Source: Nocardioides sp. WS12
GTDB lineage: Bacteria > Actinomycetota > Actinomycetes > Propionibacteriales > Nocardioidaceae
Length of the DNA stretch: 64,000 nucleotides
NCBI RefSeq assembly: GCF_014108865.1
Contig: NZ_CP053928.1
Coordinates: forward strand, 3,658,001 to 3,722,000
Direction: 5' to 3'
The notes below the pieces were generated by a model that was given only the letters and a program-made list of their open reading frames with translations, made no database searches and was not told the origin of the DNA. Both the position numbers and the translations under genes were made by a program. Shown piece after piece: positions 23,387 to 32,900 of the stretch (the first letter of the stretch is position 1; the number at the start of each line of letters is the position of its first letter).

Positions 23387-25000
23387 TCAAGACGGAGGAG
23401 TTGGACCGTCGCCTTCTCGACGACGCGGCACTGTCCAGGTGAGCGCGGTGCCCTGGCCGGGCGCCGAATCGACGGCCAGTGTCCCCCCGCGCTGCTCGGC
23501 CCGGACCCGGATGTTGGCCAGCCCGCTCTCCGAGCCGGTGCCCGAGATGCCGCGGCCGTCATCGCGCACCGTGAGCACCACGTCGTGCCCGCTCACGTCG
23601 ACGACCACCTCGATGGCGTTCGCCTCCGCATGTCGAGTGGCGTTGGACAACCCCTCGGCGAGAACGGCCAGCAGGTCAGGGGCGAGGTCGGCCGTGACCA
23701 GGGTCCGGACCGGCCCCTCGAACCGGAGCGAGGGCCGGAAACTCAGCGTCGACGCAGCCCGGTCGACCAGACGTGTGACCTCGGCCTGCACGTCACCCGC
23801 CGTGTCGAGGGAACTGAGTCCGAAGATCGCCCGACGGATGTCCTTGATCGTGGCGTCGAGATCATCGACGGCCTGGTCGAGGCGGGCCGCGACCTCCGGC
23901 CGGTCCACGAGTCGGGTCGCCCCCTGCAGCCCCAACCCGACAGCGAACAGTCGCTGGATGACCAGGTCGTGGAGGTCACGACCGATCCGGTCGCGGTCCT
24001 CGAAGACCGCGAGCAGACGCCGGTCCTCCCGGGCCTCCGCGAGCTGGAGCGACAACGAGGTCTGTTCGGCGTACGACGTGACCAACTGCTGGTCGAGCGC
24101 GTGGTAGCGGTCCTCCTGCTGCCAGGACCACCCGAGGAACAGGGACCCCTTCGCTCGCGACGAGGAGTTCAACGGCACCTCGAGCACCGGACCGAGATCC
24201 GGCGACCCCGGCTCGCCAGCGACGACCTCGAGCGCGTCGTCGACCACCCAGGCAGAGTCCGCACCCGAGATCTCGCGGGCCCGGTTCACGACGATCTCGA
24301 GCGGATCCCGGCAGGCCGGGTCCGAGAGCAGGGCGGCCACCTCGGCGGTGGCCCTCGCCCAGACCTCGCGGGTGGTGGTCTCCTCGTACAGACGGGCGTT
24401 CTCGATCGCAACACCGGCCGCCGCCGCGAGGGCGATCACGATCTCCTCGTCCTCGGTGGTGAAGTCACCGTCACCGATCTTCTCCGTCAGGTAGAGGTTC
24501 CCGAAGATCCGGTCCCGGATCCGGACCGGCACCCCGAGGAACGAGCTCATCGGCGGGTGGTTCGGGGGAAAGCCGTACGACGCCGGGTGCTCGGCGATGT
24601 CGTGGAGGCGCAGCGGTTCGGGTCGGTCGATGATCGACCCCAGCAGCCCGTGTCCCGTCGGCAGTTCGCCGATCTGGACGGCGAGTTCGTCGGAAATACC
24701 GTGGTGGATGAACGTGCGCAGACGACGCTGGTTGCCGGCGCTGAGAACCCCGAGAGCGGCGTACTGTGCACCGGCCAGTCGGCTCGCGATCGCCACGATC
24801 CGCGACAGCACGCCATCGAGACTGAGGTCAGCCGAGATGGTGACGACCGCGTCCAGCAACAACTGGAGTCGGGCCTGTTGGTCCAGTGCGTCGTGCATGC
24901 GGTCGAGCACGGCTCGAACCAGGTCCTCGAAGTCGACCGCCTCGAGATCGGTCCGTTCGGGGACTTCTCCGCGGTCTTCGCCGGTCAGGTCCATCGTCAC
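23387..25000 (-). CDS. DosS/DevS-type heme-GAF sensor histidine kinase
   Basis: 537 residues: two GAF domains (about 45-205 and 212-325), a HisKA_3 dimerisation domain with phospho-acceptor H344 in DRDRIGRDLHDLVIQRL, and an HATPase with N-box EGLSNATRHA and RDDGRGI. GAF-A reads ASYGFPPNHPPMSSFLGVPV...GNLYLTEK. H148 and Y170 align with the proximal heme histidine and distal tyrosine of M. tuberculosis DosS (H149/Y171), at identical 22-residue spacing. It should sense O2, NO, CO or redox state and phosphorylate the DosR-like protein at 25593. It is a little shorter than DosS (about 578). A box at 25054-25067 lies 54 bases upstream, implying autoregulation. Confidence 0.92.
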   Translation of the reverse strand: MTMDLTGEDRGEVPERTDLEAVDFEDLVRAVLDRMHDALDQQARLQLLLDAVVTISADLSLDGVLSRIVAIASRLAGAQYAALGVLSAGNQRRLRTFIHHGISDELAVQIGELPTGHGLLGSIIDRPEPLRLHDIAEHPASYGFPPNHPPMSSFLGVPVRIRDRIFGNLYLTEKIGDGDFTTEDEEIVIALAAAAGVAIENARLYEETTTREVWARATAEVAALLSDPACRDPLEIVVNRAREISGADSAWVVDDALEVVAGEPGSPDLGPVLEVPLNSSSRAKGSLFLGWSWQQEDRYHALDQQLVTSYAEQTSLSLQLAEAREDRRLLAVFEDRDRIGRDLHDLVIQRLFAVGLGLQGATRLVDRPEVAARLDQAVDDLDATIKDIRRAIFGLSSLDTAGDVQAEVTRLVDRAASTLSFRPSLRFEGPVRTLVTADLAPDLLAVLAEGLSNATRHAEANAIEVVVDVSGHDVVLTVRDDGRGISGTGSESGLANIRVRAEQRGGTLAVDSAPGQGTALTWTVPRRREGDGPTPPS

Positions 25001-25053
25001 CGCTCCATCCCTGCTGCTTCGTTCCGCACGCTAGCAGCGCGCCGACCAGCAGG

Positions 25054-25067
25054 GGGCCGAAAGACCC
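25054..25067. promoter_or_regulatory. DosR-like box B
   Basis: GGGCCGAAAGACCC, centred about 60 bases upstream of the kinase (25000, minus) and 65 bases upstream of the PNPOx-fold gene (25126, plus). It can serve both divergent promoters. Confidence 0.75.
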
Positions 25068-25125
25068 GAAGCAACAGGCACCCGGACCCTGCCCGGCGGA
25101 TGGCTTCGCGGCCGAGAATCGTTCC

Positions 25126-25551
25126 ATGTCCCAGGAACTGATCTCCCCGGAAACCGACGTACAGCCCGGACGACTCGTCGTCCTCAGCGACGCGGAGTGC
25201 TGGGACCTGGTCCGGAGCCGACCCGTCGGCAGGGTGGCGTGGTCCGGGGTCGACGGCGTGTCCGTGGTGCCGGTGAACTACGCCGTCGTGGACGGGCAGA
25301 TCCTGCTCCGCACCACGCCGTACTCCCTCTTGGCCCGCGACTGCCCTAACCGCGAGGTCGCGTTCGAGGTCGACGACCTGGACGAAACTGTCCACGGCGG
25401 CTGGAGCGTCCTGCTTCGGGGACGCTGCGAGCGTGAGGAACGCCTGTCGGAAGGCAAGGCGCCGTGGGTCACCGGACCCCGCATCCTCGGGATGCGCATC
25501 GACGTCCGGTCGGTGTCTGGGCGGCGTGTGGAACCGCCGTCCAGGCACTGA
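25126..25551 (+). CDS. Second PNPOx-fold flavin/F420-binding protein
   Basis: 141 residues with the split-barrel fold of the pyridoxamine 5'-phosphate oxidase superfamily (DLVRSRPVGRVAWSGVDGVSVVPVNYAVVDGQILLRTTPYSLL...VAFEVDDLDETVHGGWSVLLRGRCE). It is a paralogue of the protein at 22855. The exact cofactor and substrate are unknown; dormancy-regulon relatives are thought to act in redox defence. It is placed between, and opposite to, the genes of its presumed regulators. ATG 25126 is the first in-frame start after box B. Confidence 0.85.
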   Translation: MSQELISPETDVQPGRLVVLSDAECWDLVRSRPVGRVAWSGVDGVSVVPVNYAVVDGQILLRTTPYSLLARDCPNREVAFEVDDLDETVHGGWSVLLRGRCEREERLSEGKAPWVTGPRILGMRIDVRSVSGRRVEPPSRH

Positions 25552-25569
25552 CCGGCAACCCTGGCCAGT

Positions 25570-25597
25570 CGTCAATCGTCAATCGTCGGTCGTCAGT
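25570..25597. repeat. Heptanucleotide tandem repeat
   Basis: Four successive 7-mers CGTCAAT, CGTCAAT, CGTCGGT, CGTCAGT fill the convergent gap between the PNPOx-fold gene and the response regulator. The array runs into the regulator's stop codon (25593-25595). Confidence 0.75.
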
Positions 25598-26267
25598 CGG
25601 GAGTCCCGGACGTGTTCCTGACGGCGTAGATCGCCGCCTGCGTCCTGCTGGACATGCCCAGCTTCGCGAGCAGCGACGAGACGTAGTTCTTGACCGTCTT
25701 CTCGGCCAGACTCAACTCGCGGGCAATCTGCCGGTTGGTCAGGCCTTCGCCGATCAGGTCGAGAATTCGGCTCTCCTGATCCGTCAGCGAATCAAGTTCC
25801 TTGTTGACCGGCGGCCCCGAGCGAATCCGTTCCAGGACCTGCGCCGTCACCATCGGATCGAGGGTCGACTGGCCGGCCGCGACCCGGCGCACCATGTCGA
25901 GCAGGTCGTTGCCCCGCACCTGCTTCAGGACGTACCCCGCGGCGCCCGCCATGATCGCGGAGAACAGCGCGTCATCGTCGTCGTACGACGTCAGGATGAG
26001 TGCCGCGATCGACGGATCCACGGACCGCACGTCGCGGCACACGTCAATGCCGGAGCCGTCCGGGAGCCGGGCATCCAGGATGGCCACGTCCGGACGCAGC
26101 GCCGGGATCCGGCTGGTTGCTTCGACCGCTGAATCGGACTCCCCCACCACGACGATGTCCCCCTCGCTCTGCAGGAGGTCGCGGATCCCGCGCCGGATCA
26201 TCTCGTGGTCGTCGAGGAGGTAGACCCGGATCTGCTGCGGGACCGAAGGGCTTGTCTCATCACTCAC
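25593..26267 (-). CDS. DosR/DevR-type response regulator
   Basis: 224 residues. Receiver domain (about 13-130): acidic D19/D20, phosphorylation site D65 in VAILDARLPDGSGIDVCRD, T/S in LILTSYDDDDAL, and conserved K115. LuxR-type HTH (about 160-215): LTDQESRILDLIGEGLTNRQIARELSLAEKTVKNYVSSLLAKLGMSSRTQAA. The recognition-helix residues K190, K193 and N194 (AEKTVKNYV) match those DosR uses to read its box. The gene reads away from box C (26328-26341). Unlike mycobacteria it is not in one operon with its kinase, since the gene at 25126 lies between them. It should control the five-box regulon. Confidence 0.92.
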   Translation of the reverse strand: MSDETSPSVPQQIRVYLLDDHEMIRRGIRDLLQSEGDIVVVGESDSAVEATSRIPALRPDVAILDARLPDGSGIDVCRDVRSVDPSIAALILTSYDDDDALFSAIMAGAAGYVLKQVRGNDLLDMVRRVAAGQSTLDPMVTAQVLERIRSGPPVNKELDSLTDQESRILDLIGEGLTNRQIARELSLAEKTVKNYVSSLLAKLGMSSRTQAAIYAVRNTSGTPD

Positions 26268-26327
26268 GCTTCCAAGGTAGCCCCGATTCAGTGGGTTGGA
26301 AGCAGGACCGTGCGCCCCGCACCGGGA

Positions 26328-26341
26328 AGGACCTTCGGCCC
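26328..26341. promoter_or_regulatory. DosR-like box C
   Basis: AGGACCTTCGGCCC, the reverse complement of GGGCCGAAGGTCCT. It is centred about 65 bases from both divergent starts, the regulator (26267) and the Acg-like gene (26399). Confidence 0.75.
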
Positions 26342-26398
26342 TGCCGGAACCACCGACGAGCGGTCATCGTGAGAAGACCATCAGGAGGAGCATCCATC

Positions 26399-27457
26399 GT
26401 GACCCAGGTACGCACCGCACGCGTCGACCATGCGCCAGCCGCTGTGGTCGAGCGACTGGTCGCCCTCGCTGGCCTCGCGCCGAGCGTCCACAACACCCAG
26501 CCCTGGCTGTGGGAGTACGTCGACCAGCGCCTCACCCTCCATGCCGATCACCGGCGCCAGCTGGCGGCCGAGGACCCGTCCGGTCGGAATCTCACCATCA
26601 GTTGCGGCGCCGCACTCCACCATCTGGAGTTCGCGGCCAGCGCACTCGGCTGGGAGACAGCGGTGCATCACCTGCCGGTGCCCTCGGACCGTGGGGTCCT
26701 GGCCGAGGTGGTGGTGGGGCGCACCGGCCCCCATCCGGTCGATGCCGAGGCCATCCGTCTCCTGCGTGAGCGATGCACTGATCGCCGACGCTTCACTGCC
26801 TGGCCGGTGCCCGGTGATCGGCTCGACACCCTGTGCCGGACGGCCGCACTCTGGGGGGCTGAGGCGCAGGCCGTCACCGATGAGGCGTCCCGGTTCCGTC
26901 TCGAACTCCTGGCGAACCAGGCGCTGACGACGATGGAGTTCGACCGGCAACAACGCGCCGAGCAGGACAGCTGGATCGATCGCGCCGACGCCGCGGGCAT
27001 CCCCCACGCCCTGCTCCCGCATCACCCTGATCCGCTTCAGGCCCGCTCCCGCTTCCAGCCGGGGCTCCTCGAGGATGCTCGCCTCGCGCTGCACGGCTGC
27101 GACCGCGTCATCGCCATCGGCAGTGCTGCCGACGACGTCGAAGGGTGGATCGTTGCCGGCCAGGCTCTCAGTGCGGTGTGGCTGGAGGCGGCGCGACAAG
27201 GCCTGTCGGTCGTCCCCATGAGCCAGCCGATCGAGGATGCCGACGCTCGCGCCGAGATCACCCGGGACGTCCTCGGCAGCGCGTTCGTTCCCCACATCCT
27301 GCTGCGGGTGGGATGGCAAGCAATGGGCCGACGCGAACTCGCACGCACCCCGCGGCGTCCGCTGCAGGAGGTACTGAACCACCGTGCGCTCCGGGGGGCC
27401 AAAGGTCCCGACGGAGCGGGGATTCCGACCGTGGGCGAGGCGCAGTCCGGTCCCTAG
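26399..27457 (+). CDS. Acg-type nitroreductase-family FMN protein
   Basis: 352 residues. The N-terminal LAGLAPSVHNTQPWLWEYV is the hallmark of the Acg/Rv3131 family, a double nitroreductase fold in one chain that tends to sequester FMN rather than reduce nitro compounds. Further family features are CGAALHHLEFAASALGW and RRxFTAWPVPGDRL. Mycobacterial acg-family genes are classic DosR targets, and box C lies 58 bases upstream here. GTG 26399 follows AGGAGG by 10 bases. The cydA promoter and box D lie inside its 3' end. Confidence 0.88.
   Translation: MTQVRTARVDHAPAAVVERLVALAGLAPSVHNTQPWLWEYVDQRLTLHADHRRQLAAEDPSGRNLTISCGAALHHLEFAASALGWETAVHHLPVPSDRGVLAEVVVGRTGPHPVDAEAIRLLRERCTDRRRFTAWPVPGDRLDTLCRTAALWGAEAQAVTDEASRFRLELLANQALTTMEFDRQQRAEQDSWIDRADAAGIPHALLPHHPDPLQARSRFQPGLLEDARLALHGCDRVIAIGSAADDVEGWIVAGQALSAVWLEAARQGLSVVPMSQPIEDADARAEITRDVLGSAFVPHILLRVGWQAMGRRELARTPRRPLQEVLNHRALRGAKGPDGAGIPTVGEAQSGP
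27396..27409. promoter_or_regulatory. DosR-like box D (cydA promoter)
   Basis: GGGCCAAAGGTCCC, inside the last codons of the Acg-like gene and centred about 95 bases upstream of cydA. It suggests that cytochrome bd belongs to the DosR-type regulon here. Confidence 0.75.
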
Positions 27458-27496
27458 CGTGGTTGAAGTCAGCCCCCGCCTGCGCCAGGAGTTCCC

Positions 27497-28933
27497 GTGG
27501 ATCCGACCGACATCGCGAGGTGGCAGTTCGCCATCACGACCGTCTATCACTTCCTCTTCGTCCCGATCACCATTGGACTGTCGGCGATCATTGCTGGCTA
27601 CGAGATCACCTGGCTGCGGACCGGCAATGAGATGTGGCTTCGCCTGACGAAGTTCTTCGGGAAGCTCTTCCTGATCAACGTCGCGATCGGGATCGTCACC
27701 GGCATCGTGCAGGAGTTCCAGTTCGGCATGAACTGGAGCGACTACTCCCGCTTCGTCGGGGACGTCTTCGGTGCACCGCTCGCCGTCGAAGGCCTGCTCG
27801 CGTTCTTCCTGGAGTCGACCTTCCTCGGACTCTGGATCTTCGGCTGGGACCGGCTGCCCCCGAAGCTCCACGCCGCCTGCATGGTGCTCTTCCACATCGG
27901 CACCCTGCTGTCGTCGTACTTCATCCTGGCGGCCAACTCGTGGATGCAGAACCCGGTCGGGTTCGCCTACAACCCAGAGACCGGCCGGGCGGAGATGAAC
28001 GACTTCGCCGCCGTCATGTTCAACAAGGTGCAGCTCGTGACGTTCCCCCACGTCGTGCTGTCGGCCTACATGACCGGCGCCGCGTTCGTGGTCGGCATCG
28101 CCCTGTGGCACCTGCGGCGGGCGACGACGACCACCGATCGCACCATGTATCGCAAGGCGGTCCGCGGCGGCGCCGGCGTCGTGCTCGTTGCTGCTCTCGG
28201 CGTCATGATCAGCGGCGACTTCCAGGGCAAGATCATGACCGAGGTGCAGCCGATGAAGATGGCCGCAGCCGAGGGGCTCTACGACACGGAGAACCCTGCG
28301 GACTTCTCGCTCTTCCAGCTCGGCACGCTGGATGGTGAGGAGGAGACGTTCGCGGTCAAGATCCCGGGCCTGCTGTCCTACCTCGCCACGGGCGCACCCA
28401 AGGGTGAGGTCGAGGGAATCAACCAGCTCCGCGAGCGCTATCAGGAGCAGTACGGCGCCGACCCGGGTGCCGCTTACTACTCCCCCGGCGACTACACCCC
28501 CGTCATCCCGCTGACCTACTGGACCTTCCGACTGATGATGGGCCTCGGCATGGCCGGTGCGGTCGTCGCCGCCTGGGTCCTGTGGGCCACCCGCGGAGAC
28601 CGGTCCCCGCAGGGCCGCAGCGTGCTCGTCGCGGCGATCGCCCTGCCGTTCCTCCCGCTGTTCGCCAACTCCTTCGGCTGGATCTTCACCGAGATGGGTC
28701 GCCAACCGTGGGCCGTCTTCGGCCTGATGACGACCGAGCACTCCGTCTCGCCCGGTCTCAGCACCGCCGAGGCCTGGACCTCCCTGCTCGCCCTCACCGC
28801 CGTGTACGCCGTCCTCGCAGTCATCGAGATTCGGCTGCTGTTCACGTGGATCGCCAAGGGCGCCGAGACCCTCCCCGCACCCGACGATCCGGCAGGCGAC
28901 AACGACGACCGTCCGCTCGCCTTCGCCTACTGA
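27497..28933 (+). CDS. cydA: Cytochrome bd ubiquinol/menaquinol oxidase subunit I
   Basis: 478 residues, about nine transmembrane helices. Heme ligands: H18 (TTVYHFLFV), H185 (TFPHVVLSAYMTG) and the methionine expected in the sixth-helix region. E99 and E107 (VEGLLAFFLEST) belong to the proton pathway and di-heme site. GRQPW is present in TEMGRQPWAVFG. The length fits the short Q-loop form. It oxidises menaquinol and reduces O2 with high affinity at the membrane without pumping protons. GTG start with CAGGAG upstream; first of the cydAB-cydDC run. Confidence 0.96.
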   Translation: MDPTDIARWQFAITTVYHFLFVPITIGLSAIIAGYEITWLRTGNEMWLRLTKFFGKLFLINVAIGIVTGIVQEFQFGMNWSDYSRFVGDVFGAPLAVEGLLAFFLESTFLGLWIFGWDRLPPKLHAACMVLFHIGTLLSSYFILAANSWMQNPVGFAYNPETGRAEMNDFAAVMFNKVQLVTFPHVVLSAYMTGAAFVVGIALWHLRRATTTTDRTMYRKAVRGGAGVVLVAALGVMISGDFQGKIMTEVQPMKMAAAEGLYDTENPADFSLFQLGTLDGEEETFAVKIPGLLSYLATGAPKGEVEGINQLRERYQEQYGADPGAAYYSPGDYTPVIPLTYWTFRLMMGLGMAGAVVAAWVLWATRGDRSPQGRSVLVAAIALPFLPLFANSFGWIFTEMGRQPWAVFGLMTTEHSVSPGLSTAEAWTSLLALTAVYAVLAVIEIRLLFTWIAKGAETLPAPDDPAGDNDDRPLAFAY

Positions 28934-28947
28934 CCGAGGACACCACC

Positions 28948-29973
28948 ATGGAACTCACCACCGTCTGGTTCATCCTCATCGCCGTCCTGTGGATCGGCTA
29001 CTTCACCCTGGAGGGCTTCGACTTCGGCGTCGGCATGCTGATGCCGATCCTCGCGCGCAACGACACCGAACGACGAGTCATGATCAACACCATCGGCCCC
29101 GTCTGGGACGGCAACGAGGTCTGGCTCCTGGTCGCTGGCGGCGCCACCTTCGCGGCCTTCCCGGAGTGGTACGCCACGTTGTTCAGCGGGTTCTACCTGC
29201 CGCTGCTGCTGATCCTGATCGCGTTGATCGTCCGCGGGCTCGCCTTCGAGTACCGCGCGAAGCGGGACGACGATCGCTGGCGCGCGCGCTGGGACCTGGC
29301 CATCATCATCGGCTCCTTCGTGCCGTCCCTGCTGTGGGGCGTGGCGTTCGCGAACATCCTGCGCGGCGTCCCGATCGACGCCGACCTCGAGTACGTCGGC
29401 GGGTTCTTCAACCTGCTGAACCCCTATGCCCTGCTGGGCGGTCTGACCATGCTCGGGTTGTTCGTCACGCACGGCGCCCTGTTCATCGCTCTCAAGACCG
29501 ACGGCGAGATCCGGCACCGCGCACGGCGCCTCGCCGTGCCGAGCGTGGCCGTGACGGCTGTGCTCGCCCTGGTCTTCCTGGGCTGGACCCAGCAGCAGAC
29601 CGGCACCGTCAGTTCCGCCGTCGCTTACGCAGCGGCCGCGGTCGGCCTGGTCGGCGCGGGCCTCTTCGCTCACGCCGGCCGGGAGGGTTGGGCATTCACC
29701 AGCACCTTCCTCGCCATCGCGCTGGCGGTGGGCGGCCTGTTCCTGGCCCTGTTCCCGGACGTGATGCCCACGACCATGTCCGGCGGCACGAGCCTGACGA
29801 CGACCAACGCCGCCGCGACGTCGTACACGCTCGGGATCATGACGGTGGTGGCCGTCATCTTCACGCCCGTCGTGCTGGCCTACCAGGGCTGGACCTATTG
29901 GGTCTTCCGCAAGCGGATCGCCGTGCACCACATCCCGACGGCCGCACCGGCCCCTGCGCCCTCTGGCCGATGA
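28948..29973 (+). CDS. cydB: Cytochrome bd oxidase subunit II
   Basis: 341 residues, about eight transmembrane helices, beginning ELTTVWFILIAVLWIGYFTLEGFDFGVGM, the conserved CydB start, with RRVMINTIGPVWDGNEVWLL in the first loop. It pairs with CydA and stabilises its hemes. ATG 28948 follows CGAGGA, 14 bases after cydA. The stop overlaps the cydDC start (ATGA). Confidence 0.95.
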   Translation: MELTTVWFILIAVLWIGYFTLEGFDFGVGMLMPILARNDTERRVMINTIGPVWDGNEVWLLVAGGATFAAFPEWYATLFSGFYLPLLLILIALIVRGLAFEYRAKRDDDRWRARWDLAIIIGSFVPSLLWGVAFANILRGVPIDADLEYVGGFFNLLNPYALLGGLTMLGLFVTHGALFIALKTDGEIRHRARRLAVPSVAVTAVLALVFLGWTQQQTGTVSSAVAYAAAAVGLVGAGLFAHAGREGWAFTSTFLAIALAVGGLFLALFPDVMPTTMSGGTSLTTTNAAATSYTLGIMTVVAVIFTPVVLAYQGWTYWVFRKRIAVHHIPTAAPAPAPSGR

Positions 29974-32900
29974 AGCCGTCCGACCCGCGGGTGCGCCGTT
30001 TCCTTGCACCGGCCCGCAGCAGCCTGGCGGGCGTGGTGTCCGCCGGCGTCGTGGGCGGCGCACTGGTCATCGCCCAGGCATGGGTGGTCACCGGCCTGAT
30101 CATCGCGGTGCTCCACGACGACCCGCTGACGGGGTGGGCGATCGCCGTGGCGGCCGTCCTCACACTGCGGGGACTCAACGGTGCGGTGAGCGACATCTGC
30201 GCCGCCCGGGCCGCGTCCGTGGTCGGCACCGTGCTCCGCCACCGACTGGTCCGGGCCGCGCTCGCCCGTCCCGGCGGGAGCACCGACGAACCGGCCAGCG
30301 GCGAGGTGGCCGTCCTGGCGACACGCGGCGTCGCTGCGGCGGAGCCCTACCTCACGCGGTACGTTCCTGCCCTCGTCGTTGCGGCCGTGCTGCCGCCCCT
30401 GACGGTGGTGGCCCTGGCCACCCAGGACCTGCTGAGTGCCCTGATCGTCGTGTGCACCCTGCCGCTCGTTCCGGTGTTCGGCGCGCTCGTCGGCCTCGCC
30501 ACGCGGGACCGTGCCGAGGAGCAGTGGCGCGCGATGGCCTCCTTGTCCGGCCACTTCCTCGACGTCGTCCGCGGCCTGCCGACGCTCGTCGCTCACCGCC
30601 GGGCACACGCCCAGTCGACCCGGATCGCCGAGGTGACTGATCGCTACCGTCGGGCGTCCCTACGGACCCTCCGGATCGCGTTCGCCTCCTCAGCCGTTCT
30701 CGAACTGGTTGCCACGCTGTCCGTCGCCCTGGTGGCGGTGACCGTCGGCGTTCGTCTCGCGTCCGGCTCCCTCGACCTGCACACCGCCCTCGTCGTCCTG
30801 CTCCTGACCCCGGAGGCGTTCTGGCCGTTGCGCCGCGTCGGTGCCGAGTTCCATGCGGCGGCCGAAGGTGCGACCACCTTTGCCGCGGCCCATGACCTGC
30901 TCGATGCGGCCGCCGATCCGGCTGTGGACCAAGCGGCACCTACCGGCGCGCCGCTCCTGCTGGACCACGTCACCGTCACCTTCCCGGGCCGCACGACGCC
31001 GGCGGTCCACGAGATCAGCGCCCTCATTCCCGCGCGGGGCGTGACCGCCCTGACCGGCCCTTCGGGCTGCGGGAAGTCAACCTTGCTGGCCGCGATCGCC
31101 GGCCTGCTCCCGGTCACCGACGGAGTCGTCGCGTCGGGGGGCCGGACCGTCGGCGGACCGGCGTGGCAGGCCCAGATCGCCTGGCTTCCCCAGCAGCCGC
31201 GCTTCGTCACCGGGAGCGTCGCCGACAACCTCAGACTGGTGCGATCGGACGCGTCCGACGCGGACCTGTGGGCGGCCCTGCGGGAGGTCGCCCTCGAGGT
31301 CCGTGTGCATGAACTCCCCTCCGGCCTCGAGACTCCACTGGGCGAGGACGGCACCAGCCTGTCGGCCGGCGAGCGCGCACGACTGGCCCTTGCGCGCGTG
31401 GTGCTGGCCGACCGGCCGTGGGTACTGCTGGACGAGCCGACCGCGCACCTCGACGACCTGACCGAACAGGTCATCGCCGACACGATCGTCGCCCTGGGCC
31501 GACGGAGCAGCGTGCTGGTCGTGGCCCACCGGCCCCGTCTGGTCGACCTCGCCGACCACGAGATCCGTCTCCCGGCGCCCCAGCCGTCGGTTGCTCTCGC
31601 GGCGGCTCCGCCTGCCGCGGTGGCGACACCAGTGGTCGCCCCGGCTCCGGTCCAGCTCGAAGCGCCGGCGAGTGGCGACGAGCGACGGGCGTTCGCCGGT
31701 GCCACGGTGCTCGGCGCCCTCGCCTCCGCTTCGGGTGTGGCACTGACCGCCACCGCCGGTTGGCTCATCGTGCAGGCATCGAGCCGACCCGCCGTCCTGA
31801 CCCTGCTCGTCGCGATCGTCGGCGTTCGTACGTTCGGTCTGGCCCGCCCCGTCCTCCGGTACGTCGAGCGGTTGCGCGGGCACGACGCCGCGCTGCGGTT
31901 GTTGGCACGTCGCCGGGTCGAGGTGTACGACGCCCTCGTGCCCCTCGTTCCGGCCATCCTCGGGCCGCGGCGTGGTGACCTGCTCAGCTCCATCGTCGAC
32001 GACGTCGACAGCGTGGTGGACCGCCAGCTGCGGGTACGGATGCCGTTGGTGCAGTTCGTCCTCGTCGCCGGACTCACGACCACGGTCGCCGCGCTCTTCC
32101 ACCCCGTGAGCGGTCTGGTCGTGGCGGCCTTGGCACTTCTCACCGGAGCCGCCCACCTGCTGGCCCGGAACGGGGCCCGACGGGCCGAACGCGAGCTCGT
32201 GGGCCTGCGCGCCGTGCTGTCACGGGAGGTCGTCGAGGCGGTCCAGATTGCCGACGAGATCCTGATGTGGCAGCGCACGGTGGACGTCGCCGACCGGATC
32301 GCGGGGACCAGCGCCCGGATGGGTTCGGTGTCGTCGACCGCGGCCGGCTGGTTGACCTCCGCGCGCGTCCTGGTCCTGGTGAGCTCGGGTGCCGCCACCG
32401 CTGCCATCGCGGCTGCGACCGCCGCCGACACCGCCGCGGGCCGCCTCTCCGGCCCGGTCATGGCGCTGCTCGTGCTGCTCCCACTCGCGCTGGTCGACGT
32501 CGCGCTCCCCTGCACCGACGCGGGCGTCCTCGCTGCCCGCACCGCCTCGGCCGATGCGCGCCTGAGGGCCCTCGAGCACACGCCCCCAGCGGTGGCCGAC
32601 ATCCCGGGGCGGGCCATCCCGATCGGCGACGTCGTGACCGTGCGCGACGTCAGCTCCCGATGGCGGCTGCAGGGCCCGATGACGGCCCCGGTCTCCTTCG
32701 ACCTGGCCCCGGGCGACCGGGTTGCGGTCGTCGGCCCGTCCGGGTCAGGCAAGAGCACGCTGGCCGCGGTCCTGATGCGGTTCCTCGATCCCGTGACCGG
32801 AGAGGCGCGGCTCGGCGGTGCCCTGATGACCTACGTCGCCCCTGACGTCGTACGACGACAGGTCGGTCTGGTCGACGACCACCCCCACGTGTTCGCGACA

